Shown: piece by piece, positions 37,957 through 47,503 of the stretch
Layout of the letters: every line of letters starts with the position of its first letter
How positions within the stretch are numbered: position 1 is the first letter of the stretch
DNA from: Candidatus Kapaibacterium sp.
GTDB lineage: Bacteria > Bacteroidota > Ignavibacteria > Kapaibacteriales > Kapaibacteriaceae
Assembly: GCA_022842685.1 (NCBI GenBank)
Contig: JALHPC010000007.1
Coordinates: 25,457-89,456 of the forward strand
Direction of reading: 5' to 3'
DNA: 64,000 nucleotides
Translations under genes and position numbers: made by a program
Notes under the pieces: model-generated
Told to the model about the DNA's origin: nothing
What the model saw: only the letters and a program-made list of their open reading frames with translations
Databases searched by the model: none

Positions 37957-38577
37957 TCAACTAATCGCAAACCGCCGGCCGGCTCGCGTCAACCCGATGG
38001 TGCCAATCACCGACGGTCCTATCCACAGTATCCACTGGAATTGGGGCAGACTGATGTTCACCACAAGAAACGCCGTCCATGCCGCTATAAGCGCTCCGCC
38101 CATCAGGCCCAGGTGACGCGAAATCACGAGTTTCTTAGGCAACGGTCCGCTGCGTAAACGCAACGCCACCCGAACGTCGGTTACGCCGATAAACACCATG
38201 CCCGCCGCAAAGAACAACGGCACAATGGTGCTTTCGTTCGACGTAGCCGCAATCACCGCCATGCCCATCGCCACAGCTATCAAGGCAATGGGTGCCATCA
38301 ACTGTACAACAGCATGCTCGGGCTTTGCTCGCAGTATCCGCCATCCGCTCCATGCCATGTAGCCCGAAAACAACCCTATCAGCAACAGGAAGGGGTTGGG
38401 CTTCATTATCGACATCAGTATGCCCGATATCGATGCCGCCAACATGGACCACACAAACAGCCGGCCATACATTTTATGCCGCTGGTCGCCCTTCTTCAAC
38501 ACGGCAATCGCCGTCCCTACACATAACGCCGCCGATCCACCCACTACGTGAATCGCTAACAAGGCCTGATACATCAT
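37957..38577 (-). CDS. DUF2306-like integral membrane protein
   Basis: MMYQALLAIHVVGGSAALCVGTAIAVLKKGDQRHKMYGRLFVWSMLAASISGILM, several hydrophobic segments. Confidence 0.65.
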   Translation of the reverse strand: MMYQALLAIHVVGGSAALCVGTAIAVLKKGDQRHKMYGRLFVWSMLAASISGILMSIMKPNPFLLLIGLFSGYMAWSGWRILRAKPEHAVVQLMAPIALIAVAMGMAVIAATSNESTIVPLFFAAGMVFIGVTDVRVALRLRSGPLPKKLVISRHLGLMGGALIAAWTAFLVVNISLPQFQWILWIGPSVIGTIGLTRAGRRFAIS

Positions 38578-38700
38578 ACAAATGCTCCTAGAATTTGGTG
38601 ATTCGCCGTTCGCTGTGAATGCGAACGTACTTCTATCACCACCCCCATTACAAGCCGTTTGGGATGAATAGCACGCCCTGGTACCGTTTGGTTGTGTTTA

Positions 38701-39582
38701 CTATGCCGTAGGGGCTGTTTGGCCTCGCAATCGCTGTCCAACCTCTCGGCTTCGCGATCGCGCTACCGGTATGGAATCGATGCCCCCTATATGTAACGAA
38801 TATCCCTGTGCGTTGCCCGATACATGCTCTACACGACGCACGTTCACAATCACACTGCGGTGGCACCGCCAAAAGGTTGGTGGTAGCTGGCCCCGACTTT
38901 CAACAGATCGTAAACTGGTTCGAACAAGGTGGCGCGTTACCACGTCGCCACGCTTTACAACCACCTCAACATAGTTATCGGCCGACCATAAACAGCACAC
39001 GTCGTCGGCCGCGGCCTCTACCCCTACGCGGCCGTCGTCGTCGGTTATCACCACTAACGCTCCTTCTGTAAGGGGCACCGGTTGCACGATCTCGGCGTCG
39101 AGCCGCTCCGCGGCGGCCACATACTGCCGCTGATAACGACCCACCTGCGCCAACACAATGGCCGTCGATGGAAACAGGCCGATAGCCGCTGTAATTGCTA
39201 CAAATCCAAGTGCGAACGACGGCGTAATGGCAAAGCCAAAGTGCCATGCCGAATACAAGGCATTCCCCACGGCAATCAACAGAATCGTGAGCGCTGCCAT
39301 CGTAATCTCACGCCCTACCGTCCACCGGCGCTCGTCGAACCAGACCGGAAACACCATCGGCAGAACAACGCCCACCAACGTCATGGCCAACGCCGTTACC
39401 AGTCCATACGCCGCAAACGGCGCATACGTGCCCGAGGGCAACAGGTGCAACCCAAACGGGCGAAACACCAGTAGAAACAACATCACAAACACCGATGTAA
39501 GCCCCACGCGGCGCCACACCACGCCTGCGGTTTCGGGTCGCGGGAACGGACGTGATAACACGCTGTGAGTCTTGCCAATCAT
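38701..39582 (-). CDS. Membrane protein with C-terminal LytTR DNA-binding domain
   Basis: Four hydrophobic segments, then LWSADNYVEVVVKRGDVVTRHLVRTSLRSVESRGQLPPTFWRCHRSVIVNVRRVEHV. Confidence 0.88.
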   Translation of the reverse strand: MIGKTHSVLSRPFPRPETAGVVWRRVGLTSVFVMLFLLVFRPFGLHLLPSGTYAPFAAYGLVTALAMTLVGVVLPMVFPVWFDERRWTVGREITMAALTILLIAVGNALYSAWHFGFAITPSFALGFVAITAAIGLFPSTAIVLAQVGRYQRQYVAAAERLDAEIVQPVPLTEGALVVITDDDGRVGVEAAADDVCCLWSADNYVEVVVKRGDVVTRHLVRTSLRSVESRGQLPPTFWRCHRSVIVNVRRVEHVSGNAQGYSLHIGGIDSIPVARSRSREVGQRLRGQTAPTA

Positions 39583-39703
39583 GGTGCAAAAATGCCTCTC
39601 CGGGTGCAACCGATCGCCAATCTTACCCCAGATGGTCTTAGCCAAGTACTTCTGTAACCTATGCTATTCTTGCAGGTCACTCCGGTCATCACCAAAAAAA
39701 ACT

Positions 39704-40462
39704 ATGCAATACCTCGCGACAATCCTAGCTAGCGGCCTTCTAGCGTTGCTGGCTTTCACCCCTACCCACGCCTCAGACGCCTTGTTTACCGAGCTGCTTC
39801 GCGCCCATGTTTCCAACGGCGCTGTTCACTATGCTGCTCTTAAGGCCGACCCACGTCTGAACGCCGTTATCGCCTACTACTCATCCGTCGACCACGCCAA
39901 ACTTACCGGCAACGCTCGTATGGCGTTCTTCATCAACGTCTATAACGCCGTTACCCTCAAGGTTGTCTGCGACAACCTCCCACTCAAAAGCATCCGCGAT
40001 ATCGGCGCCTCTCCTTCCAAAGGGGCATCGACCGACGTGTGGGATAAACCGCTGGCAAACCTAAAAGGCCAAAGCATGAGCCTGAACGATATCGAACACA
40101 AGATCCTGCGTCCCATGGCCGATCCACGTATTCACTTTGCATTGGTCTGCGCCGCAAAAAGCTGCCCCCCTCTTCGGGCCGAGGCCTACCTTCCCGATCG
40201 GCTTGATCGCCAGTTAAACGAACAGGGAAAACTGTTTCTCGCGAATCGTCAGTGGAACACCTTCGATGCTACCGAGAAGTCTGCAAAACTGTCCATGATT
40301 TTCTCATGGTTTGCTTCTGACTTTGGCCCAACGACGGCTGACGTGCTGCGAGCTCTTGCACCGTTCCTCCCAGCAGCACAAAGCGGAGACGTTTCGCGCA
40401 ATGCGGCGTCGTATACCGTCTCCTACCGCGACTACGACTGGGCGCTGAATGCTGCGCCGTGA
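39704..40462 (+). CDS. DUF547-containing secreted protein
   Basis: Signal peptide MQYLATILASGLLALLAFTPTHASD; HVSNGAVHYAALKADPRL..NARMAFFINVYNAVTLKVV..WDKPLANLKGQSMSLNDIEHKILR..RIHFALVCAAKSCPPL. Confidence 0.9.
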   Translation: MQYLATILASGLLALLAFTPTHASDALFTELLRAHVSNGAVHYAALKADPRLNAVIAYYSSVDHAKLTGNARMAFFINVYNAVTLKVVCDNLPLKSIRDIGASPSKGASTDVWDKPLANLKGQSMSLNDIEHKILRPMADPRIHFALVCAAKSCPPLRAEAYLPDRLDRQLNEQGKLFLANRQWNTFDATEKSAKLSMIFSWFASDFGPTTADVLRALAPFLPAAQSGDVSRNAASYTVSYRDYDWALNAAP

Positions 40463-40476
40463 CGGCTTGCCCTTTG

Positions 40477-41073
40477 CTAGAACTTTAGCGCTGTGCGAAA
40501 TCGGCCAAACTCTAAAAGCTCGATCGTTACGCTGCCTAATTTGGCCGATACAATGCCCGTAAGCAACACCGCCGGATTATACGTGCATTGCATAACGCGC
40601 AACTGACCGTTGAGCTTTACCTCGGTCTCTATCTCCGTGGTACCCTTAAATACTCCGCCTACTACCTGCACCATGCCTGCTGCTCTGCTGGCACCACGCT
40701 GACCAAGAATAATCTCTAATCCCTCGGCCCGCGAAATCTCGCCTAGCTCTCGGTCCGCAAGTAAAAACGTGTCCACACGCCGCTGCGTCGGCGTCATCCA
40801 CTCCCGCTGAATTTGCCAGCCGTCTATCGTCTCGGCTAACACGTCGTACGACGTTACAACCCGCGCCTCGCCTTGCTGTATGCTATACATTACGTACTGT
40901 CCGACTTCAATTGGCGCCGGACGCACAAAGTCGCCCTCGGGATAGGTTACGGCACTAAACCTGCGGCCCTGTTCCTGTATTTCCTCTGCATACGGCCTAT
41001 GCGGAACCGAGGAGCATGCACTACACATGAACCCCAACACAAATAGCGTACTCGCCCACGGTGTGTTTGGCAT
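40477..41073 (-). CDS. Putative lipoprotein of unknown function
   Basis: N-terminal hydrophobic stretch ending in CSACSSVPHRP (lipobox-like). Intact ORF. Confidence 0.6.
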   Translation of the reverse strand: MPNTPWASTLFVLGFMCSACSSVPHRPYAEEIQEQGRRFSAVTYPEGDFVRPAPIEVGQYVMYSIQQGEARVVTSYDVLAETIDGWQIQREWMTPTQRRVDTFLLADRELGEISRAEGLEIILGQRGASRAAGMVQVVGGVFKGTTEIETEVKLNGQLRVMQCTYNPAVLLTGIVSAKLGSVTIELLEFGRFRTALKF

Positions 41074-41156
41074 TCCGCAATACTACGGAGTTGCAGACAA
41101 AGCAACAGGGCTCCGCTGTTCCGTTTTTGCAATTGTATTACAGCCCACGCACTCGA

Positions 41157-44100
41157 TTATTGCACCGATATGACGGTTCGCAACCTCGTGTTTCCAGCGC
41201 ATTCGGCACTTACAGCAATTACGCCACGCACTGCTGCCGGCACGTCGACCGCTACGCCCGTAAACTGCACTGTATGCACTAGCCGGCCCTGAACATCGAA
41301 GAAGCTCAGCACGCAGGCGTCAACCCCCTGAACCGTCACCGTATTCGTTGCACCAGAATACACGATCCGCGCCGCTTGCGTTGTACCATCTTGCACCGAT
41401 ACGCCGTCATCCAGCCATGCGCGCAGCGGTATCGTAGTTTCGGCCGAACACGAGTCTACCGTAAACGCAATGCTGCCAAGCACTTCGCCATTGGCCGTGG
41501 TTGGCAATGGCTTAAACGCAACGCTGGCCACCGTAGCCCGCCCGCCACGTAACCGTGCCCGCAACAGGTCGGTCACTTCGAACGGGCCGGTCACAGCAAC
41601 GGTGGTAATCTCGACTTGTTCAAGCCCAGTCGACATCGCCGGTATCACACTCAACGACCGCTGTACTACCGGTGCCCCCTTCCGTATCACGCCAAAATCT
41701 AGAATGCTTGGTACAGAAAGTTCGTATGGGGCAACGGAAACACTCACGGGAATAGCTGCCGAGCCCTCGCAGCCAACCGAGGTGTACTCTGCGCGAATGG
41801 CCGGAATAGACATAAGGGCCTTACGAATACCAAACAGGCGCACTGGGATGGCAACTGTTCCACGACCCGCCACGGAAATTGGATAGGCGGCCGCTATGGA
41901 GTCGACGCCTTCGGCGCGCAACTGCGATATAGTAACGGCAATCGGCGAGCCGTTGCGAAGACGCAGAACAGCCGTCCTGTTGGCACCATCGGAACAGGCC
42001 GAAATAACACCAAGGTCGACACCGCCTACTGGATCGGCAACAAGCGTTCCGCGGCGACCTTCCACGGGAAGCTGATACACCCAGCCGCAACGAACATCAC
42101 GAATGTTCAGCGTGTCTCGAACTTCCATGTCGATGGGTAAACGCACCTGAATGCGCATGGACCGCTGCTCGCCAGGCGCCACCACAAAGGGATTCTCGCT
42201 GCCTTCAATGACTGCCTGCGCATAGGTGGCGTCAATCGACGTGAGCATCGCTGTGTCGGAACCGCTGTTGCGTACGCTTACATTCATGCTGGCATAGTCG
42301 ATACATGCCGCAATTTCTGGAACGGTCACCCTAGGGGGTACAAACTGCACCTGTGTAGCGCGAACACGAACAAACACTTCGGTGGTATCGGTGCACAAGT
42401 TTTTATCCGTTACCACACATCGAATCAAACTGTTTTCGGCTATAGGAAATCGCAAGGTCGTCTCAATCACGTCGGCGTCCTGGCCATTTACCCACCATTC
42501 CATGCTAAACGGCGGTGTTCCGCGGCGCGGATCGGCCTGAATGGTCACGCTGTCGCCAACACAGGCAACACTCGGCGCCTGCAGGGTATTGACAGGTTTG
42601 TTAAACGTGGTAACAGCCGACTGTACAAACGTCGAGCAGTCTTGGGCGTCACGCACGCGAACCACGATGTCCAACGAGTCGGACGTGACAAACGTATTCA
42701 TTGCCGAGGCAATGCCAGTGGTTACACCATTGACAATCCAGGTGTACCGATACGAACCCGTACCTCCTGTTGCATTCACGACAAGGGTAACCGGCTCGCC
42801 CGGACATGTCCGCTGCGGCGGCGTAATGGCCGCAGTAAGTGGAAGGGGCGACGTAGTGATGCTAACCGAATCGATGGCCAGCGAGTTGGTGGCATCTCTC
42901 ACCGTTACGCGATAGGTTCCTGTTGCGGTAACAACAGCGCGAGGGTTGGGACCGGTGGCGTCGATGACGTTCGGCCCCGACCACGTTACAACAATGGGTG
43001 CGGTACCGCCACCAATTGTTGCCGTAAGCCGAATGGTGTCGCCATGGCACACGGTGGTATCGGCACGGGCATCAACGGTTAGCGACGAGATAAGCTCGCG
43101 ACAGGCGGCAGCGTTGATGCGCGTAGATAGGAGCGCCGAGACTCGAGGATGAAACTCCAAGCTGGTGCCCCGGTTGGTTAGGTGGCAGTAGCTCATGATG
43201 GTGCCAAGTACTGGCTTGGTGCCGGTATAGCAGTTGCCATTTTCGGCGGCAACACAGGAGTCGATAGGCGGCGCCCATGTACAAGAGTGTGTGTGGAGCG
43301 AGCCAACGTTGTGCCCTAGCTCGTGCGCCATTACGTCGGTATCCCACACGTATCCAGTAGCTGGATAATTCACGTTGTTATTGAGGCCTACCACGGCATA
43401 GCCGTTTTGCTTGCTGCATAGCACATTCACATAGGCAACGCCACCAATGTTGTTCACGCCACTAAGCAATACAGCCACGGCGCGGTCGATGTTGGCATGA
43501 AGAGTCCGCCAGCGGTCACGAAACTGCGTAAGCATGCCTCCTGAATTGGTCGATGTATATGGGTCTACCACCGTCCACAATTCAAACTGCTTTACCCGAA
43601 GCTTAGCGTCTACATCGCGGAAGAAAATGTCGCTCGACGCTGCCGTCACGGCTTCGGCATAGGCCGCCGCCTTGGCAGCATTTTGGCCGTGGTCTAGGAA
43701 CATATCGTAGTCGCCTTCAATCGCCAAGGCCAGGGTACGTATCAGACGCTGTTGTTGGTCGGCGCCCCCTTTCTTCCCTTGCTGGATAGGGGGCATCGGT
43801 GCAATTGGTGGCTGATCTTTGATGTCCTCCTGGCCACACGTCCACGGCGTAGGATGCTGGGCGGTCTCGGCAGCGAATGCTATCGACGTACCAGCTACAC
43901 GGTCAAACGGCTGCACATAAAGCTGGCGCCCGTTCATGGTAACAATGCCATACACTTGGTCGGGAAGTACAGCCAACACCACGCGGCTATTAGCAATACC
44001 GTCCACGCGACCGCTCAGCAAGAGCTGCTTCTGAGGAACAAAGCGTACAGGTCCGTTGGCCGTTATGAGATTCACGACAGTGGCATCGTCGAACACCTCG

Positions 44101-44348
44101 AAACGGTTCACCAGAACGCGAACCTCTGTGCCGGGTAACGGCAGCTCAATCCGCTGTTGCGCAGATTCAGGAGCCGAAAGGGCCTGAGAAAACGCAGAAG
44201 GGTTTACGGCCAAAACGGCCGACTTGAGCGAACCTTCGTTGTTGGCCGAGGGAACAGATACGAACAGCCGTTCTTGTGCTAACGCACCTGATACAACAAG
44301 GGCATAACTCACGACAAACGCACAGAGGCAACGAGACGCAAGACGCAT
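41157..44348 (-). CDS. Secreted reprolysin-like metallopeptidase with T9SS-like C-terminus
   Basis: HEXXHXXGXXH zinc motif DVMAHELGHNVGSLHTHSC; signal peptide MRLASRCLCAFVVSYALVVSGALAQ; Ig-like repeats; C-terminal FFDVQGRLVHTVQF. Confidence 0.92.
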   Translation of the reverse strand: MRLASRCLCAFVVSYALVVSGALAQERLFVSVPSANNEGSLKSAVLAVNPSAFSQALSAPESAQQRIELPLPGTEVRVLVNRFEVFDDATVVNLITANGPVRFVPQKQLLLSGRVDGIANSRVVLAVLPDQVYGIVTMNGRQLYVQPFDRVAGTSIAFAAETAQHPTPWTCGQEDIKDQPPIAPMPPIQQGKKGGADQQQRLIRTLALAIEGDYDMFLDHGQNAAKAAAYAEAVTAASSDIFFRDVDAKLRVKQFELWTVVDPYTSTNSGGMLTQFRDRWRTLHANIDRAVAVLLSGVNNIGGVAYVNVLCSKQNGYAVVGLNNNVNYPATGYVWDTDVMAHELGHNVGSLHTHSCTWAPPIDSCVAAENGNCYTGTKPVLGTIMSYCHLTNRGTSLEFHPRVSALLSTRINAAACRELISSLTVDARADTTVCHGDTIRLTATIGGGTAPIVVTWSGPNVIDATGPNPRAVVTATGTYRVTVRDATNSLAIDSVSITTSPLPLTAAITPPQRTCPGEPVTLVVNATGGTGSYRYTWIVNGVTTGIASAMNTFVTSDSLDIVVRVRDAQDCSTFVQSAVTTFNKPVNTLQAPSVACVGDSVTIQADPRRGTPPFSMEWWVNGQDADVIETTLRFPIAENSLIRCVVTDKNLCTDTTEVFVRVRATQVQFVPPRVTVPEIAACIDYASMNVSVRNSGSDTAMLTSIDATYAQAVIEGSENPFVVAPGEQRSMRIQVRLPIDMEVRDTLNIRDVRCGWVYQLPVEGRRGTLVADPVGGVDLGVISACSDGANRTAVLRLRNGSPIAVTISQLRAEGVDSIAAAYPISVAGRGTVAIPVRLFGIRKALMSIPAIRAEYTSVGCEGSAAIPVSVSVAPYELSVPSILDFGVIRKGAPVVQRSLSVIPAMSTGLEQVEITTVAVTGPFEVTDLLRARLRGGRATVASVAFKPLPTTANGEVLGSIAFTVDSCSAETTIPLRAWLDDGVSVQDGTTQAARIVYSGATNTVTVQGVDACVLSFFDVQGRLVHTVQFTGVAVDVPAAVRGVIAVSAECAGNTRLRTVISVQ

Positions 44349-44397
44349 GGGCGGATCCTTTCGGAAAACTACTGGCGGCAAATGCCGCGGCAACACG

Positions 44398-44410
44398 GAA
44401 TCTAGCAAAA
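44398..44410 (-). promoter_or_regulatory. Second copy of the TTTTGCTAGATTC motif upstream of the metallopeptidase
   Basis: Exact 13-mer match to 8029-8041. First base of the start codon is 50 nt from the motif end, against 49 nt at the other site. Confidence 0.35.
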
Positions 44411-44468
44411 AGATTCACGTAATCACCCGCACGTTGTTTGCATGGGACATTGCATGTGACGCTACGCG

Positions 44469-45101
44469 CTAGAAGTTGAAGCCCACGTTAAGGCCGGGCT
44501 CGGGAAAAATGAACTTCGACCACTTGTCATCAAGTTGCTTGAAGCCGTTGGGCAGTTCCGTGTGGTAGGCGCGGTGCGTTACACATATCGATGGCTGGAA
44601 GAAGAACATGTCGTCGAAGAGCTTTATGTGATATCCAACACGATACGAGTTGAAAAGTTGAAAGCCCTCGTCAATGGTAACGCCATTGTCGTTTGCAAAC
44701 ACCTGATACGTGGGCATCACGTCCAACTGGGCGTAAAATCCATCCCACACAAAGCGCTGGTACGACAGCGTTACGCCATATTCGCGAACATATCCTGGGA
44801 ATCGCTCTTCGGGTTTTTTGTAGGCATCGTTCAAGAACGGATGAATGCCATTGGGCCAGGCATATTTCCACGTCTTGGGCGAAACTCTTATGATGTCGCT
44901 GCCCGATAGACGATAGCCAATATCAACCTGCGCAAAATGCGGTGGGTTAACGTCTTCGAACAGATTACCGAAAATCACGAATAACGAGGTTCCCACAAAC
45001 CATCGCTTGTAGGTACTGTCCAACTCGGTGTATTGCGCCGTTAGATTTGTGCTTGTGGCCAGGGTGATAACAACTCCGACCATGATGATTCTGATGTTCA
45101 T
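44469..45101 (-). CDS. Secreted/outer-membrane protein of unknown function
   Basis: Signal peptide MNIRIIMVGVVITLATSTNLTAQ, barrel-like aromatic-rich strands, C-terminal NVGFNF. Confidence 0.6.
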   Translation of the reverse strand: MNIRIIMVGVVITLATSTNLTAQYTELDSTYKRWFVGTSLFVIFGNLFEDVNPPHFAQVDIGYRLSGSDIIRVSPKTWKYAWPNGIHPFLNDAYKKPEERFPGYVREYGVTLSYQRFVWDGFYAQLDVMPTYQVFANDNGVTIDEGFQLFNSYRVGYHIKLFDDMFFFQPSICVTHRAYHTELPNGFKQLDDKWSKFIFPEPGLNVGFNF

Positions 45102-45227
45102 GCAGTATCGTGATTGATGAATGATACTGCGAAACTAGAGAGCACGAAACCCGACATTCGTTCACTTAAGTGAAGAACGACCAACAGGTCAATCGTATCT
45201 GAATGTCATCCAGTTGGAACGTGCAAA

Positions 45228-45818
45228 CTACCGTACCGCCGCACCACGTTTCTCAAGAATGCGAGAACGCAAGCGACTCAACGACTGTGGTGTAATGCCC
45301 AGATAACTAGCCAACTGGTGCTGTGGAACGCGCTGTAACAGGTCGGGCCTCTTCTCCAGCAGATTCAGGTATCGCTGTTCGGGCGATGATGTTTTAAACT
45401 CGTCGAAGTCGATCCGTTCCTTCGATAGTAGCTCTTCCGACAGCTTCCGGCACATAACGTCGAACTTTGGGAATTTGGCGTTCACGTTGGCCTCCATGTC
45501 TGAGTTGGACACTACCAGAATCGAATCCTCCACGCAGCCAACGTAGTGATCGGAGGGGGCTTTGCTCATTACACAGGCGGGCGTGAGGCCTTCCATTTCG
45601 GTATAGAAGGCCGTTGTTTTCTCCTCGCCATCAATCACGTAGTACTTGCGAATGCAGCCCTTCAGCACGAAGTAGGTCTCGTTCGACCGTTGTCCTGCCT
45701 CGAGTAGAACAGTGCCCCTTGTAAAGGTCTTAAACAGGTCGAGAGCAAGCAGGGCGTCCTTCTCGTCGTCGTTGATAGAGATGTACTGGGTGATAAAGTC
45801 GAACAAGACGTCTTGCAT
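45228..45818 (-). CDS. Crp/Fnr-family transcriptional regulator (cyclic nucleotide-binding-like)
   Basis: RGTVLLEAGQRSNETYFVLKGCIRKYYVIDGEEKTTAFYTE..PQHQLASYLGITPQSLSRLRSRI HTH. Confidence 0.88.
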   Translation of the reverse strand: MQDVLFDFITQYISINDDEKDALLALDLFKTFTRGTVLLEAGQRSNETYFVLKGCIRKYYVIDGEEKTTAFYTEMEGLTPACVMSKAPSDHYVGCVEDSILVVSNSDMEANVNAKFPKFDVMCRKLSEELLSKERIDFDEFKTSSPEQRYLNLLEKRPDLLQRVPQHQLASYLGITPQSLSRLRSRILEKRGAAVR

Positions 45819-45896
45819 AGCGGCGATGTAGGAGTATTACTGAACACATTTCAAAACTACAACGGCGCGGTGACGAGGGGATGGGAGGCGCAGTCC

Positions 45897-46008
45897 GTGC
45901 TAACGTCCCGTGCTAACGTCCCGCGAAGCGTCCCATGCAAATGTCCCGCGAAGCGTCCCATGCAAATGTCCCGCGAAGCGTCCCATGCAAATGTCCCGTG
46001 CAATTCAC
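45897..46008. repeat. Tandem array of short words separated by constant GTCCC; three copies of the 25-mer GCGAAGCGTCCCATGCAAATGTCCC
   Basis: GTGCTAAC-GTCCC-GTGCTAAC-GTCCC-[GCGAAGC-GTCCC-ATGCAAAT-GTCCC]x3-GTGCAATTCAC. 25-mers at 45923-45947, 45948-45972 and 45973-45997. Confidence 0.95.
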
Positions 46009-46589
46009 TGCTGCGAGATCTTTCCACTCAACAACAAGGTTATCACGTGCCCCGGTAACTGGTCGGTGCCAAGAACGGCGTCGGTGTCGCAATCGAAGGT
46101 ATGACGCACCGACTGCACCTGTAAACGGCCGTCGTCGGTGATGGTAGGTAGCCCCACACGCGTTTCGCTACACGACGTAGTAAGCCATGCACATCGCGCC
46201 GATGATAGAATCGTTGATTCTCGCTCGGTTATCAAATATATGGCTCGGTTGATGTCCCTGCCTTCAACATCGGCAATAACAATGTGTATGCGCACGCCAC
46301 CCGTCATGTCGCACGTGCCCAGCAAACTCCATTCAGCATCAGCCACAGACGTCTGGCCATGCGGCTGGACAGAGGCAACAATCATTGCTTCGGGGATAGA
46401 CTGTACTGCTGCACGCTTTGACCATGCTTCAGGGCCTTCAACTAATTGCTGTTCGGTTATGCGTAACGCCGACGTGCAAGCACTGTCCAATGCCGATATG
46501 TCGAGGTAGCTTTCGTCGCCCGCAATGGCGTTAGCCACACCAAACACTAGTGCGGCTAGAAGCACGATTACCCGTAGAAGATGTGTCAC
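46005..46589 (-). CDS. Secreted protein of unknown function
   Basis: Signal-peptide-like N-terminus (LLRVIVLLAALVFGVANAIAGD). GTG start overlapping the upstream stop. Confidence 0.5.
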   Translation of the reverse strand: MTHLLRVIVLLAALVFGVANAIAGDESYLDISALDSACTSALRITEQQLVEGPEAWSKRAAVQSIPEAMIVASVQPHGQTSVADAEWSLLGTCDMTGGVRIHIVIADVEGRDINRAIYLITERESTILSSARCAWLTTSCSETRVGLPTITDDGRLQVQSVRHTFDCDTDAVLGTDQLPGHVITLLLSGKISQQ

Positions 46590-47092
46590 TGCTTAGGCTG
46601 CTCAACTTCAATAGAATATCGAAACACACCTGGATAGCCATTCTTCGATCCGGATATTCCATGAAGAATCTGTCGCTTGCCATCGCACTTAGCTACGTGC
46701 AACTCGTCGAATATCTTATACCGCACCTGTCGCGAGTACCACTGCCGTAAGTGCAACATCGCATCGTCGTGCCGCGCCCACGCCGACGGGTCGTTGTCGT
46801 AGTCTATTTCGGCTGCAAACTTGTAATAGCCCGTAGCGTTGATATGCAGGTAAATGCGCAGACGCGGCATTTTTACGTCGACAATGGTATCGCTCTCTAC
46901 CACTCGGTAACCGCTAACATTTGCGCCGCGGTACAAACAGCTATCCAGTGTTTCTCGAAGATTGATTCCCCAAACGAATAAGGGGCACTGACAACCAACG
47001 ATAAGCTTGGGCTCGGCAAGGGGCTGCGCTCGCGCCAGTCCTAAGCCCATCGTTAGGGCAATTCCACAGCATACCAAAAGTCGTAGTGTCAT
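46586..47092 (-). CDS. Secreted protein of unknown function
   Basis: Signal peptide MTLRLLVCCGIALTMGLGLARAQ. Overlaps the next CDS (coupled). Confidence 0.5.
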   Translation of the reverse strand: MTLRLLVCCGIALTMGLGLARAQPLAEPKLIVGCQCPLFVWGINLRETLDSCLYRGANVSGYRVVESDTIVDVKMPRLRIYLHINATGYYKFAAEIDYDNDPSAWARHDDAMLHLRQWYSRQVRYKIFDELHVAKCDGKRQILHGISGSKNGYPGVFRYSIEVEQPKQ

Positions 47093-47235
47093 ATCCTAAT
47101 CAATCAATGTTCAACGTACATCAACGTAGCGTCCTGCAAAGTTCCAGAATCTTGGCGGTGTTGCAACCACCAACCACCCGTGGCGTACTTCGCGCCCGTT
47201 TTTCCACGGCGCCTGTATCACGAATCCCAACCCGT

Positions 47236-47484
47236 ATGAGTGCACGAACGTTTCCTCCTGTTGTCGCACGAGTGTTCTATGGCTTGTTCCTTTGCCTTGC
47301 CGCCTACTACGCCCTTGGGCCCCACGATTTCCTGAGTGCAGCGTCGAATCTTGGTATCGGTTTGATCTTCGACCCGTTCGATGACTCCGTGTCATTCCCC
47401 ATGAGGCCCCTTTGGCAGCGCGTATGGCTTATCTGCCACCTTACCCTGCTGTTGACACTCTTCGGCCTTTACTTTGTGCTGTAA
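47236..47484 (+). CDS. Small membrane protein of unknown function
   Basis: MSARTFPPVVARVFYGLFLCLAAYYALGP..LICHLTLLLTLFGLYFVL, two hydrophobic segments. Confidence 0.4.
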   Translation: MSARTFPPVVARVFYGLFLCLAAYYALGPHDFLSAASNLGIGLIFDPFDDSVSFPMRPLWQRVWLICHLTLLLTLFGLYFVL

Positions 47485-47503
47485 TGCCTCTTCCAGAAGG
47501 ACA

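Noticed and set aside
39572-39703. Extended N-terminus of the DUF547 gene overlapping the LytTR gene
   Set aside because: Signal peptide begins at 39704. The extension would overlap the divergent LytTR start and has no signal or family support.
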